Positions 13,624 through 21,009 of a stretch of DNA of 22,340 nt are shown piece after piece (within the stretch, counting starts at the first letter, position 1; each line of letters opens with the position of its first letter). The stretch covers positions 1 to 22,340 of the IMG/VR virus record IMGVR_UViG_3300021406_000048; one strand, given 5' to 3'. Both the position numbers and the translations under genes were made by a program. This stretch comes from a virus. The notes under the pieces are model-generated. The model saw only the letters and a list, made by a program, of their open reading frames with translations. It was not told where the DNA came from and made no database searches.

Positions 13624-15399
13624 ATGATGCGAGGTCAATCGGCCTCCGGATTCTTTGGCGCAGACTTCGGGTTCGTCAACGGGTTCGATGAAATGCCGGA
13701 CCTCTTGCAGAACGCGCAGAGGCTCATCAATTGGTTTCCGCAAGCAGATCCTGATCCTCGAGCAAAGGAGCAGCTCGCGCTTTTAGGCTGTCCTGGACTT
13801 AATCCCGTGGCGCAAGGAGCGGTTGGACAAGTGAGGGGTGCTTGGGTACTGCCTGGCTCTCAAAAGGCGCTCGTAGCCATCAGCAACATGCTCTACGTGA
13901 TGGCCATCAGTGTGCCTGCGACCCAGACATCGAGTCCGCAGTTCTCACTCACCCAAGTCGGGGTTTTGAACACCAATTCAGGCCCCGTCGTGATGCGGGA
14001 TAACGGGGTGCTTACCCTAGGGTTAGGTGGGTACGTCCTCATCGTGGATGGCACCTTTGCCTACTACTACCTGATCTCAGGTGTCCCATACATCAACAGC
14101 TTCGCGGGTAGTTTGAGCATTGGTTCCCCCACCATCATCTTTCCTGGTTCGCTCCCCAATGGCCTGATAGTCGCCTCTACCCCCACGCTTACCGATACTG
14201 GTGGAGTGATACCTGCTGGAACGAAGGTCTCATCGGTCGACACCATTGGGCTCACGCTTACGATGAGCGCGCCCGCAACGGGCAATAGTTTCGTCGATCA
14301 GGTGACCTTGACGATCCCTATATTCGGGCAGGTTACTGACCCCGGGTTTCCTTCAAACCCTCAAAGACTCTGGTTCATCGAAGGATGGCTGGCAGTCAAT
14401 CAGGGCGGTACCCGATCCTTTCAGACCTCAGGTCCCGCCCCTTACTCCATGCTCTTCCCGGGGCTATTCAATGGTCTGAAGGACTCATCGACCGATAATT
14501 TAATCACGATGATGGAGAACAACCGTGAAGCATGGCTTATCGGTGAGCGAACTTCAGAAGTGTGGTTTAACTCCGGGGGCACGAACTTTAGTTTTTCACG
14601 CATCCCTGGAGTTGGCCCTCAGATCGGGTGCGCTGCACTTCATTCGATTGCGCGGGCCGGTCCTCAGTTGTGTTGGTTGGGGCGCAATGAACAGGGTCAG
14701 AATATCGTCGTTGTGACCTCCCAGTACAGCTGGCAGAAGATATCCACCCCTGCGATCGATTATGCCATCGCGCAGTATCCGGTGATCTCGGACGCCATCG
14801 GCTATTCTTATGAGGAAGGCGGCGAGCTGTTCTATGTCTTAACCTTCCCCACCGCCGATGTGACCTGGGTATTTGATTTCACCGCAGCGGCGATTAATCC
14901 TGCGATCGCTTGGCACCAGAGGGCCTCCTATGATCCCAATACCGGCCTCTTTCATCGCCATAGATCGAACTGCTTTATGGACTTCGGGGACGTACGAATC
15001 GTTGGTGACTATCAAACTGGTCAGCTCCATCAAATGTCCCGAAGCTTTTATACCGATGCCGGGGCACCTATTCGCCGTGTTAGACGCACGCCCCATCAGT
15101 GGCTGAAAGCAACGCGCGAAAGAATGTTCTTCTCGCAGCTTCAGGTCGAATTCACCCCAGGGGTGGGCTTACAGACAGGCCAAGGCAAGATCCCACAGGT
15201 CATGCTTAGATACTCAAACGATGGCGGCTTTACCTGGAGCAATGAATACTGGGTCACGATAGGTCAGGCCGGAAACACCAAGAACCGGGCAATCTGGCGA
15301 AAGTTGGGACAAGCTCGAGATAGGGTCTGGGAAGTCAACTTCACCGATCCGGTGCAGGCCGACATCATTGGTTGTACTTGCTACGCGCAGGCCTCATGA
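13624..15399 (+). CDS. Packaged DNA stabilisation protein, P22 gp10-like
   Basis: P22 gp10 forms the tail-hub layer after gp4 and helps hold DNA in the head. The 591-residue product follows the gp4-like gene as in P22 (gp10 has 472 residues). Family-like features are the start NAQRLINWFPQADPDPRAKE with a C-PGLNP motif, the central NREAWLIGERTSEVWFNSGG and RIPGVGPQIGCAALHSIARA, and the C-terminal LRYSNDGGFTWSNEYWVTIG and NRAIWRKLGQARDRVWEVNF. A beta insert at about 155-235 carries DTGGVIPAGTKV (191-202), matching the insert of its neighbour. Two adjacent ATGs (13624, 13627) follow AAGGAAA at 13607-13613. Confidence 0.88.
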   Translation: MMRGQSASGFFGADFGFVNGFDEMPDLLQNAQRLINWFPQADPDPRAKEQLALLGCPGLNPVAQGAVGQVRGAWVLPGSQKALVAISNMLYVMAISVPATQTSSPQFSLTQVGVLNTNSGPVVMRDNGVLTLGLGGYVLIVDGTFAYYYLISGVPYINSFAGSLSIGSPTIIFPGSLPNGLIVASTPTLTDTGGVIPAGTKVSSVDTIGLTLTMSAPATGNSFVDQVTLTIPIFGQVTDPGFPSNPQRLWFIEGWLAVNQGGTRSFQTSGPAPYSMLFPGLFNGLKDSSTDNLITMMENNREAWLIGERTSEVWFNSGGTNFSFSRIPGVGPQIGCAALHSIARAGPQLCWLGRNEQGQNIVVVTSQYSWQKISTPAIDYAIAQYPVISDAIGYSYEEGGELFYVLTFPTADVTWVFDFTAAAINPAIAWHQRASYDPNTGLFHRHRSNCFMDFGDVRIVGDYQTGQLHQMSRSFYTDAGAPIRRVRRTPHQWLKATRERMFFSQLQVEFTPGVGLQTGQGKIPQVMLRYSNDGGFTWSNEYWVTIGQAGNTKNRAIWRKLGQARDRVWEVNFTDPVQADIIGCTCYAQAS

Positions 15400-15731
15400 C
15401 CGTCTATCGCACCGCTCCCACTTATGATCTGCCACTGACCGATGGCAAGAACACCCATGCGGCGTGGTACCGATGGTTTCAGAACGTTGACTTAGGCATC
15501 CCGCCCTCGAGCGAGATTCCCATAGCGCTAGGGGCTTCCCCTTTCATCTACAGCCCTAAGATGAAGGGAGGGGTTATCGTTTCGGGGGGTACGGTCTCAA
15601 ATATCCTCATCAGCCGCTCTGGTACCTTCTACTCGACAGGCGTCACTGGTGGCCTCTTTAACCTGGCTGCAAATGATCAGCTAAAGGTGGTCTATTCGGT
15701 GGCGCCGCAGATGGTGTTTCTGCCGTCGTGA
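15396..15731 (+). CDS. Hypothetical tail-cluster protein (111 aa)
   Basis: The start ATG 15396 overlaps the gp10-like stop (ATGA); an in-frame TTG further upstream would overlap more and is rejected. The product begins MTVYRTAPTYDLPLTDGKNT, then AAWYRWFQNVDLGIPPSSE, and its C-terminal half is a beta structure with GGVIVSGGTVSNILISRSGT and LAANDQLKVVYSVAPQMVFL. This looks like a small receptor- or tail-associated beta domain that is common near tail genes of podoviruses. P22 places its needle gp26 near here, but this protein is too short and lacks the needle coiled coil. The stop TGA overlaps the next GTG. Confidence 0.72.
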   Translation: MTVYRTAPTYDLPLTDGKNTHAAWYRWFQNVDLGIPPSSEIPIALGASPFIYSPKMKGGVIVSGGTVSNILISRSGTFYSTGVTGGLFNLAANDQLKVVYSVAPQMVFLPS

Positions 15732-16171
15732 ACGAACTCACCGCGACGTTGGATCAGATAAAACGTTTGCAGGAAGCAGCCTCAAAACTTCCACAGGCCA
15801 CGCTTTTCACTGAGCATTTCTTCATTCCAGGGGTATATGTACGTTGGCTTTTCAGGCCAGCTGACACTCTCATCATCGGGAAGGTCCACAAAAAAGAGCA
15901 CATGTATGTGATCTGCTCAGGTGAGATAACAGTTATTGGCGACGGCACTAAAGAGCGTATTATAGGGCCACGCGTAATCGTCTCCCGTCCGGGAACGAAG
16001 CGAGCCGTCTACTCTCACACTGATACGGTTTGCTTAACGATCCATAGAACTGATGAAACTGATCTCGACAAAATCGAGGCAGAACTCATAGAACCGGATG
16101 ACACCGCTATGTATGACGCGCGTAACGAACTAAAGAGGCTTCAGGATGAAAGTCTTGCTGCACTGCCATAA
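15728..16171 (+). CDS. Cupin-fold phage protein (147 aa)
   Basis: The GTG start at 15728 overlaps the previous stop as GTGA. After a short helix the protein has a cupin-like barrel: LIIGKVHKKEHMYVICSGEI (about residues 49-68), TKERIIGPRVIVSRPGTKRA and YSHTDTVCLTIHRTDETDLD. The two histidines in GKVHKKEH and the later HTDT histidine could bind a metal. I recognise this arrangement (GK-H--EH----SGEI, SRPGTKR--Y-H-DTV--TIH-TDETD) as a recurring phage protein in structural clusters, whose substrate I do not know. The C-terminal helix ELKRLQDESLAALP ends at TAA 16169-16171, inside the ATAA junction with the next gene. Confidence 0.8.
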   Translation: MNELTATLDQIKRLQEAASKLPQATLFTEHFFIPGVYVRWLFRPADTLIIGKVHKKEHMYVICSGEITVIGDGTKERIIGPRVIVSRPGTKRAVYSHTDTVCLTIHRTDETDLDKIEAELIEPDDTAMYDARNELKRLQDESLAALP

Positions 16172-16992
16172 GTTGGGTTGCCGTAGGTGTCGCTGGAGCT
16201 AGCCTAGTAGGCGGACTGATCAGTTCCGGCGCATCTTCAGAAGCCTCACGCGAGCAAGTCGCGGCAGAGCGCGAAGCCCTTGCTCAGCAGAAGAGCATGT
16301 TCAATCAGATCCAGAGCAATGAATATCCATTCATTCAAGCCGGTGGCGCGGCACAGGGACAGCTAAATTACTTACTCGGCACCGGCAATCAGTTCAATCC
16401 TGACGGCACACCGAACTCCAGTCCCGCGGGTGGCTTCGGTTCGCTTAACACGCCGTTTAACATGGATACGTTCAAGTCCCTCACGCCGCAGTACAACTTC
16501 AATCTGCAGCAGGGCGCACAAGGAACACTGAATCAAGACTCCAATGCGCAGGGTGCCGAGTCTGGCGCGGCGCTGAAAGACTTGATGTCGTTCAATTCTA
16601 ATTTTGCAAATAATTCTTTCAACAGTGCATTCCAAAATTATCAGTCTCAACAAAATAATATTTTTAACAGACTCAATTCGATTGCAACATTAGGCTCGAA
16701 CGCTGGAAGTAATTCGGCTACCGGGGCTAGCCAATTTGCCGGTGCGATTGGTGGCACGCTAGGCAGCATAGGAGCCTCGCAGGCAGCCGGTACTATCGGG
16801 AGCGCTAATGCCATCACTGGTGGGATCGGAGGCGCTGCTGGGGCTTTCTACGGCCAGAATGCGCTAAATCAGATTTTGAATCAGGGCTCGACCGTCAAGT
16901 ACAACCCATCGCAGTATTCGCCTGGAGCAATGAACCCAGCGCAGCAGCCGGGTGATCCGACCAATCCTTACTACGATCCGAACGCAGGCTGA
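16168..16992 (+). CDS. Probable ejection (injection) protein, P22 gp7 position; likely AUA start
   Basis: The frame is open from ATA 16168, whose last two bases are the first two bases of the previous TAA stop (ATAA), copying the ATGA overlaps used elsewhere. Starting there gives 274 residues opening with a glycine-zipper-like hydrophobic segment SWVAVGVAGASLVGGLISSG, then an Ala/Glu/Gln helix to QQKSMFNQIQ and PFIQAGGAAQGQLNYLLGTG. That opening is typical of phage internal virion proteins. The first ATG in frame (16297) would delete it and has no Shine-Dalgarno. The C-terminus is low-complexity (GGIGGAAGAFYGQNALNQ). Together with the next two virion genes it matches the P22 gp7-gp20-gp16 order and sizes; P22 gp7 has 229 residues. 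The role in DNA ejection is inferred. Confidence 0.75.
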   Translation: MSWVAVGVAGASLVGGLISSGASSEASREQVAAEREALAQQKSMFNQIQSNEYPFIQAGGAAQGQLNYLLGTGNQFNPDGTPNSSPAGGFGSLNTPFNMDTFKSLTPQYNFNLQQGAQGTLNQDSNAQGAESGAALKDLMSFNSNFANNSFNSAFQNYQSQQNNIFNRLNSIATLGSNAGSNSATGASQFAGAIGGTLGSIGASQAAGTIGSANAITGGIGGAAGAFYGQNALNQILNQGSTVKYNPSQYSPGAMNPAQQPGDPTNPYYDPNAG

Positions 16993-17024
16993 TGGCAGAC
17001 TATAACGACAGCATTCTCTCAACC
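16992..17024 (+). repeat. Degenerate duplicate of the start of the downstream ejection gene
   Basis: ATGGCAGACTATAACGACAG at 16992 resembles the true gene start at 17676 (ATGGCAGATTTCAATGCCAG). The first 21 bases match at 15 positions, encoding MADYNDS versus MADFNAS. After a one-base gap both copies give an SLN reading. This copy is overlapped antisense by the end of the HNH gene. It probably marks the original position of the gene start before the endonuclease was inserted. Confidence 0.55.
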
Positions 17025-17620
17025 GACCAGCCTCTCTGGCGCCGAAGATGTATGAGATACCTAGGTATTCCCAATTCATCTGCCCAGTCAGCTAGTTTTT
17101 TGGTCTGGCCGTTATGCGTCAAAAATACAGTATTGCGTCTATTTCTGGCTTGCTGTGAACCGGTAGCCCAATGACAATTTTCTTTGGAATATGGACCATT
17201 ATTATCGATTCGATCGATAGTTTTTCCTTGCGGAGGAAGTCCCATATCGGCATAGAAGTTTTCAAACTTCATCCAACGGTTACATACTGTTATGCCTCGT
17301 TCGCCATATCTAAAGAAGCTTTTGTTTTTTGGATTAGAGCAGCGATCAATCATCTTGCACCAAGTACCATATATCCTGGTTTTGCTCATGCCATGAGTTC
17401 TGGTTTGGTCTCCAACTGTACCTCCATTAGGGAAAAGACCTTTTCGGCATCCGCAAGAAGTAGTCTGTCTGCTTCTAAGTTTGCTGCTATCTACAATGCT
17501 TTCCTTTCCGCATTCACAACGACAATGCCATCTGGTTCGATAATGCGCATCGCTAGCGGCACTTATCTTAAAGAGCGTAGTCAATTGTCCAAATCTTTCG
17601 CCAGGTTTGATTGGAGGCAT
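17000..17620 (-). CDS. HNH homing endonuclease, antisense, with N-terminal Cys-rich finger
   Basis: This is one of only two credible minus-strand genes in the window. The 206-residue product starts MPPIKPGERFGQLTTLF at 17620. A zinc-ribbon-like region WHCRCECGKES to SCGCRKG (C33/C35/C37, C56/C58) precedes the nuclease part: IYGTWCKMIDRCSNPKN, YGERGITVCNRWMKFENFYA and GKTIDRIDNNGPYSKENCHW (about 132-151). This is the phage AP2/HNH-type endonuclease signature. A C-terminal DNA-binding segment LADWADELGIPRYL to GWSVERMLSL follows. Its last codons read antisense through the duplicated target-gene start at 16992-17024. The gene is visibly more AT-rich than its neighbours, consistent with transfer. 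No clear Shine-Dalgarno is seen upstream. Confidence 0.9.
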   Translation of the reverse strand: MPPIKPGERFGQLTTLFKISAASDAHYRTRWHCRCECGKESIVDSSKLRSRQTTSCGCRKGLFPNGGTVGDQTRTHGMSKTRIYGTWCKMIDRCSNPKNKSFFRYGERGITVCNRWMKFENFYADMGLPPQGKTIDRIDNNGPYSKENCHWATGSQQARNRRNTVFLTHNGQTKKLADWADELGIPRYLIHLRRQRGWSVERMLSL

Positions 17621-17675
17621 GTTTTACTATGCCAAGATAAATTAGAAAATGCAACTCTTGGTGTGAGTTAGTTAT

Positions 17676-19076
17676 ATGGCAGATTTCAATGCCAGTGTGT
17701 CACTAAACGTGAATCCTCCAGACCCTAATCAGGGTCTAAATACCCTAAATAAGATCATGCAGCTCGGAAGCGCTGGTCTTGGAATACAGCAGCAAAAACA
17801 GGCCTTGCAAACTGGGCAATCTATACAGCAAAGCGCTCAGGCTAAAGCGCAGATAGATACTCAATCTGCCAAGGAAAACCAAGCACTCGCTGGATTGATG
17901 TCTGATCCGGTAAAAAATGGCATTGTTGACCAAGATGGCAATCCAACGCCTGATGCACAAAAAATAGTAATGCAAGCCGCTCCGACCACTGGATCGCAGC
18001 ATTATGAAAACATCGTCAGCGCAGCCACAAAAAAGGTTGCATTCAACTCAGCTGTCAATAATTTAAGAAGTTCTGAGCGCGCAGAGTTAGGTCAAACCAT
18101 CGCAGGCGTGACAGCACGAGCCGAGCAGCCTAGCGATATAATCGACGCTATCGATAATCTAGTTGCTTCAAAAAAAGGCACACCGGAAGCTGGCAACTAT
18201 CAAACTATCGCTAACACTGCCAAGCAAGCCATTACGCACATGGCCAAGCAGACCCAAGGTGGTAATCCGCCACCACCCGGCAAAGAGCCATGGAAGATAG
18301 GCGCAGCCAATATTGCCTCATCGATCGCAGGGATCACTCCTACTGCACAAAACACAGGAGCAGGGTTAGTCAATAGAGATCCAGTTCTTGGTGGTCTCTC
18401 GCAACCTCCTGGTGGGGCTACCGGAAGCGCAATCAATCCCACACCGCCGCAGGTTGCAGGGGCCACCAAGCGCCAGACCGAGACCGGCAACGCCGATATC
18501 GATACCTCGAATCTGGTGGTCGCAGCGCAGAAGGATGCTCGCACGAATATTGATCTGACCAAGCGTATCGATCAACTTGCAGATATTGTATCTCCCGGTG
18601 CGTTGCCTGCGAAGGTTAGCTCAGGTCTTGGAGCATTGGGCCTTCAGGATATCAATCAGGCCCGTACAGAACTTGAGAAGGATTTGGGTAGATTGCGAGG
18701 TTCCGCTGGAGCTAGAGCCGGATCTGACTCGCGAGCTGCTGAAGTGTTGAGCGGTTTGCCGACTGCCCAGACCCCAACTCAGACCATCCATCAGGCCATG
18801 GATGTCACTCGGGGTACTGCCCGTCAGGATCTCGCCTTAGGACAATTGCGTGAGAAGAATTCCGCAGCAACCAAAGGCCAGATGAACGGGTTCCAGGGTG
18901 ACTATGCCCATGCCACAGCGGCAGCAAGTCCTTTGATGCACGAATATTATGCACTCTCGCCAGAAGAACAGGTCGGCTTCTTTCAGCGTAATTTCAAAAC
19001 TAAAGAACAGGCTAAGGCATTCAGGGCGCAAGCCGAATCAGTCAAGAGGCTAAGCCCAGATGTCACTGGCCAGTGA
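17676..19076 (+). CDS. Probable ejection protein, P22 gp20 position
   Basis: The 466-residue product (P22 gp20 has 471) lies second in the ejection triplet. It begins MADFNASVSLNVNPPDPNQG, followed by a Gln/Ala/Ser-rich helical stretch (GIQQQKQALQTGQSIQQSAQ) and several amphipathic helices, with a flexible Pro/Gly-rich middle (GGNPPPPGKEPWKIG). The C-terminal half has helices such as DARTNIDLTKRIDQLADIVS and LRGSAGARAGSDSRAAEVLS. This composition is typical of proteins that travel with the genome through a short tail. The start ATG 17676 has only a weak ribosome binding site; the endonuclease insertion separated it from the upstream gene to which it was probably coupled. It overlaps the next gene by 17 bases. 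Sequence similarity to gp20 itself is not evident. Confidence 0.72.
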   Translation: MADFNASVSLNVNPPDPNQGLNTLNKIMQLGSAGLGIQQQKQALQTGQSIQQSAQAKAQIDTQSAKENQALAGLMSDPVKNGIVDQDGNPTPDAQKIVMQAAPTTGSQHYENIVSAATKKVAFNSAVNNLRSSERAELGQTIAGVTARAEQPSDIIDAIDNLVASKKGTPEAGNYQTIANTAKQAITHMAKQTQGGNPPPPGKEPWKIGAANIASSIAGITPTAQNTGAGLVNRDPVLGGLSQPPGGATGSAINPTPPQVAGATKRQTETGNADIDTSNLVVAAQKDARTNIDLTKRIDQLADIVSPGALPAKVSSGLGALGLQDINQARTELEKDLGRLRGSAGARAGSDSRAAEVLSGLPTAQTPTQTIHQAMDVTRGTARQDLALGQLREKNSAATKGQMNGFQGDYAHATAAASPLMHEYYALSPEEQVGFFQRNFKTKEQAKAFRAQAESVKRLSPDVTGQ

Positions 19077-20850
19077 TCCAATAGATCAGGCCTTTCCTGA
19101 GGCCTCAGCGGCTCCGACGCCTTTTACTGGTGATCCGATCGATCATGCTTTCGCCGCGCAAGATAAGGCTGAAGCGTCGCCGGCGCCTGAGGATCCGGAA
19201 GGAGAAGCTGCTAGGGCTTTGAGCCGCGGCTCTACTGCGGTCATGAGTTCGCCCTACAATCCGATCAATTGGCCACAGATGGCTGCTGATGAACTAGCAG
19301 AGCGTTCTGCCAGTACTACGAAATTCACTGATCCTGAGAGCGGTCAGACCTTCGATGTGCCTCCGATGCACCCTGCTGTTTCTACCGCGATCAAAGTAGC
19401 TCCAATCCTTGCGGGAGCCCCTTCCATAGTAAAAGGCGGGGCGGCACTACTTCGTTCTATCCCCAGTTGGTTCAAAGGTGCGCCGGCGACTGTTGAGAGC
19501 GCACAAGCTGCTTTGAATGCCGCTCAGTCGGGTAAGTCCATGGGCGCAGCATCGACCGCGGCCAACATCCAAGAGGCCAGCCCTGAGCTTCAGAAAGCCA
19601 TTATCGATACCACACGAAAGACTGGAGGGGCGGTCAATCCGGATGTCTTGAACCGAAGACTGGAAGCTGATTCTTTGCCGGTCAAGATGAATCTGACTGA
19701 AGGGCAGGCCACGCAGGATCCTTCCATAATCTCAAATGAAATGAACATGCGCGGCAAGCACAAGGAACTCGCCGAAGCATACAACCAGCAAAATGGTCAG
19801 TTGATCGATAACTTGCGCACTATCCGCGAACAAGCTGGACCTGATGTGTTCTCGACCAATCCGGGCGAGCATGGCGATACGATCATTCAGGCATATGAGG
19901 ACAAAGCGGCTGCGGCGGATGCTGAAATAAGCTCCAAGTATCAGAAACTCAAAGACGCCAATGGCGGACAGTTCCCTGTGGATGCCAATGCTCTTTTGGA
20001 GAATTCATCCAAGGCACTGCATAACGAACTGCTGTTCGATCACGCACCCAAAGCGGTCATGTCAACGCTCGGTCGTCTTGCGGATAACGGTAACATGACG
20101 TTCGAGAACTTCGAGTCCTTGCGTACTAATCTTGCGCGCATTCAGCGCTCATCCTTGGATGGCAATGAACGCGCGGCTGCGGGTGTGATACGAAACCAGA
20201 TGGAGGCTATGCCTCTTGCTCCAGGTGCTGCAAAGCTTAAGCCTTTGGCAGATGATGCGCGAAACTCCGCGAAGGCTCAGTTCCAAGCATTGGAAGCCGA
20301 TCCTGCCTACAAGGCAGCAGTCAATGATTCAGTTCCTCCTGAGAAGTTCGTGCAGCGATTTATCACGGGACCGAATGCCACGCGCGAATCAGTCACGGCC
20401 ATGAAGGCTAATCTTGCGGATAATGATGCCGCCTCGCAGACCTTAGGCGTCGCAGCGCTCGATCATCTACGCAATGCCGCCAAGGTAGATAACATGGGCA
20501 ACGGCAACTTTGCCGCAGCCTCATTCAACAAAAACTTGGATAACTTGCGACCGAAACTGCAATTGCTGCTGCCTCCTGAGCAAGCGCAACACTTGGATAC
20601 TTTGGGTAATGTGGCTCGCTATACGACCGCCCAGCCTAAAGGCTCGTTCGTCAATAACTCGAATACGCTGGTCGGAGCTTTGGCCGGACATGGGGCTAAT
20701 GTCTTGGAGGGCGTGGCGAATGTGAAGGTTGGCGGAATTCCAGTCGGTTCCATGGTCCGTGGAGCAATGGGAAAGCGTGCCGAGGAAGCGGCAGTGCGCA
20801 GAGCTTTGGATCCGGCCTCAGGTTTGGAACGCCTGAAAGAGACTCAGTGA
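19060..20850 (+). CDS. Probable ejection protein, P22 gp16 position
   Basis: The third and largest gene of the triplet, 596 residues (P22 gp16 has 609). The N-terminus carries a duplicated short motif, DPIDQAF (6-12) and DPIDHAF (25-31), followed by an acidic Ala/Pro linker. A hydrophobic stretch STAIKVAPILAGAPSIVKGG (about 106-125) may contact membranes. The rest is long and helical (RKTGGAVNPDVLNRRLEADS, EDKAAAADAEISSKYQKLKD, HLRNAAKVDNMGNGNFAAAS), ending VRRALDPASGLERLKETQ. Tandem DPIDxAF-like motifs occur near the N-terminus of many phage internal virion proteins. The start ATG 19060 overlaps the previous gene. No transglycosylase or protease motif was recognised. The ejection role rests on order, size and composition. 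Confidence 0.72.
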   Translation: MSLASDPIDQAFPEASAAPTPFTGDPIDHAFAAQDKAEASPAPEDPEGEAARALSRGSTAVMSSPYNPINWPQMAADELAERSASTTKFTDPESGQTFDVPPMHPAVSTAIKVAPILAGAPSIVKGGAALLRSIPSWFKGAPATVESAQAALNAAQSGKSMGAASTAANIQEASPELQKAIIDTTRKTGGAVNPDVLNRRLEADSLPVKMNLTEGQATQDPSIISNEMNMRGKHKELAEAYNQQNGQLIDNLRTIREQAGPDVFSTNPGEHGDTIIQAYEDKAAAADAEISSKYQKLKDANGGQFPVDANALLENSSKALHNELLFDHAPKAVMSTLGRLADNGNMTFENFESLRTNLARIQRSSLDGNERAAAGVIRNQMEAMPLAPGAAKLKPLADDARNSAKAQFQALEADPAYKAAVNDSVPPEKFVQRFITGPNATRESVTAMKANLADNDAASQTLGVAALDHLRNAAKVDNMGNGNFAAASFNKNLDNLRPKLQLLLPPEQAQHLDTLGNVARYTTAQPKGSFVNNSNTLVGALAGHGANVLEGVANVKVGGIPVGSMVRGAMGKRAEEAAVRRALDPASGLERLKETQ

Positions 20851-20981
20851 ATGGGTCCTAAAGCGCAAATCCAGATCATGAGAAGCGAGAGGCTGATTCC
20901 GCTGATCCAAAAGACTACTTTGCGAAAGCCCTCGTGGACGATGCAGAACCAGACGATGCCGAGTGCGAATATCCATTGCAT
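20844..20981 (-). CDS. Minus-strand small membrane protein (45 aa, two hydrophobic helices)
   Basis: On the minus strand, ATG at 20981 is preceded by a perfect AAGGAG (20994-20989) with seven bases of spacing. The product starts MQWIFALGIVWFCIVHEGFR and continues KVVFWISGISLSLLMIWICA to a short LGPIH tail. It has two hydrophobic helices separated by a short charged loop HEGFRK, the shape of many tiny phage inner-membrane proteins. A holin-like, antiholin-like or superinfection role is possible but unproven. It overlaps the end of the gp16-like gene by seven bases. A TATGAT hexamer on the minus strand (21008-21003) lies upstream and could be a -10 box, but I see no good -35. The + strand frame across the same DNA looks non-coding. 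Confidence 0.65.
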   Translation of the reverse strand: MQWIFALGIVWFCIVHEGFRKVVFWISGISLSLLMIWICALGPIH

Positions 20982-20988
20982 AAGGTGT

Positions 20989-20994
20989 CTCCTT
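20989..20994 (-). promoter_or_regulatory. Shine-Dalgarno AAGGAG for the minus-strand membrane protein
   Basis: Reads AAGGAG on the minus strand, seven bases before the ATG at 20981. It is among the best ribosome binding sites in the window and is the main reason for accepting this short gene over the + strand alternative. Confidence 0.6.
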
Positions 20995-21009
20995 GTGGGC
21001 ACATCATAA

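Noticed and set aside
16992-17174. + strand frame beginning MADYNDS as a separate 60-aa gene
   Set aside because: Only the first ten or so codons resemble a real gene start; the remainder is antisense to the HNH coding sequence, so it is a remnant.
17203-17219. Inverted repeat TATCGAT-tcg-ATCGATA as a protein-binding site
   Set aside because: It encodes the TIDRID part of the HNH motif; the symmetry follows from the I-D-R-I-D codons.
17171-17671. + strand frame of 166 codons across the HNH region
   Set aside because: It is the shadow of the HNH gene, which has clear Cys-rich and HNH motifs on the minus strand.
20851-21009. + strand frame of 52 codons starting right after the gp16-like stop
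   Set aside because: The product lacks any recognisable pattern and has no Shine-Dalgarno, whereas the minus strand of the same DNA has AAGGAG at good spacing and a clear membrane protein.
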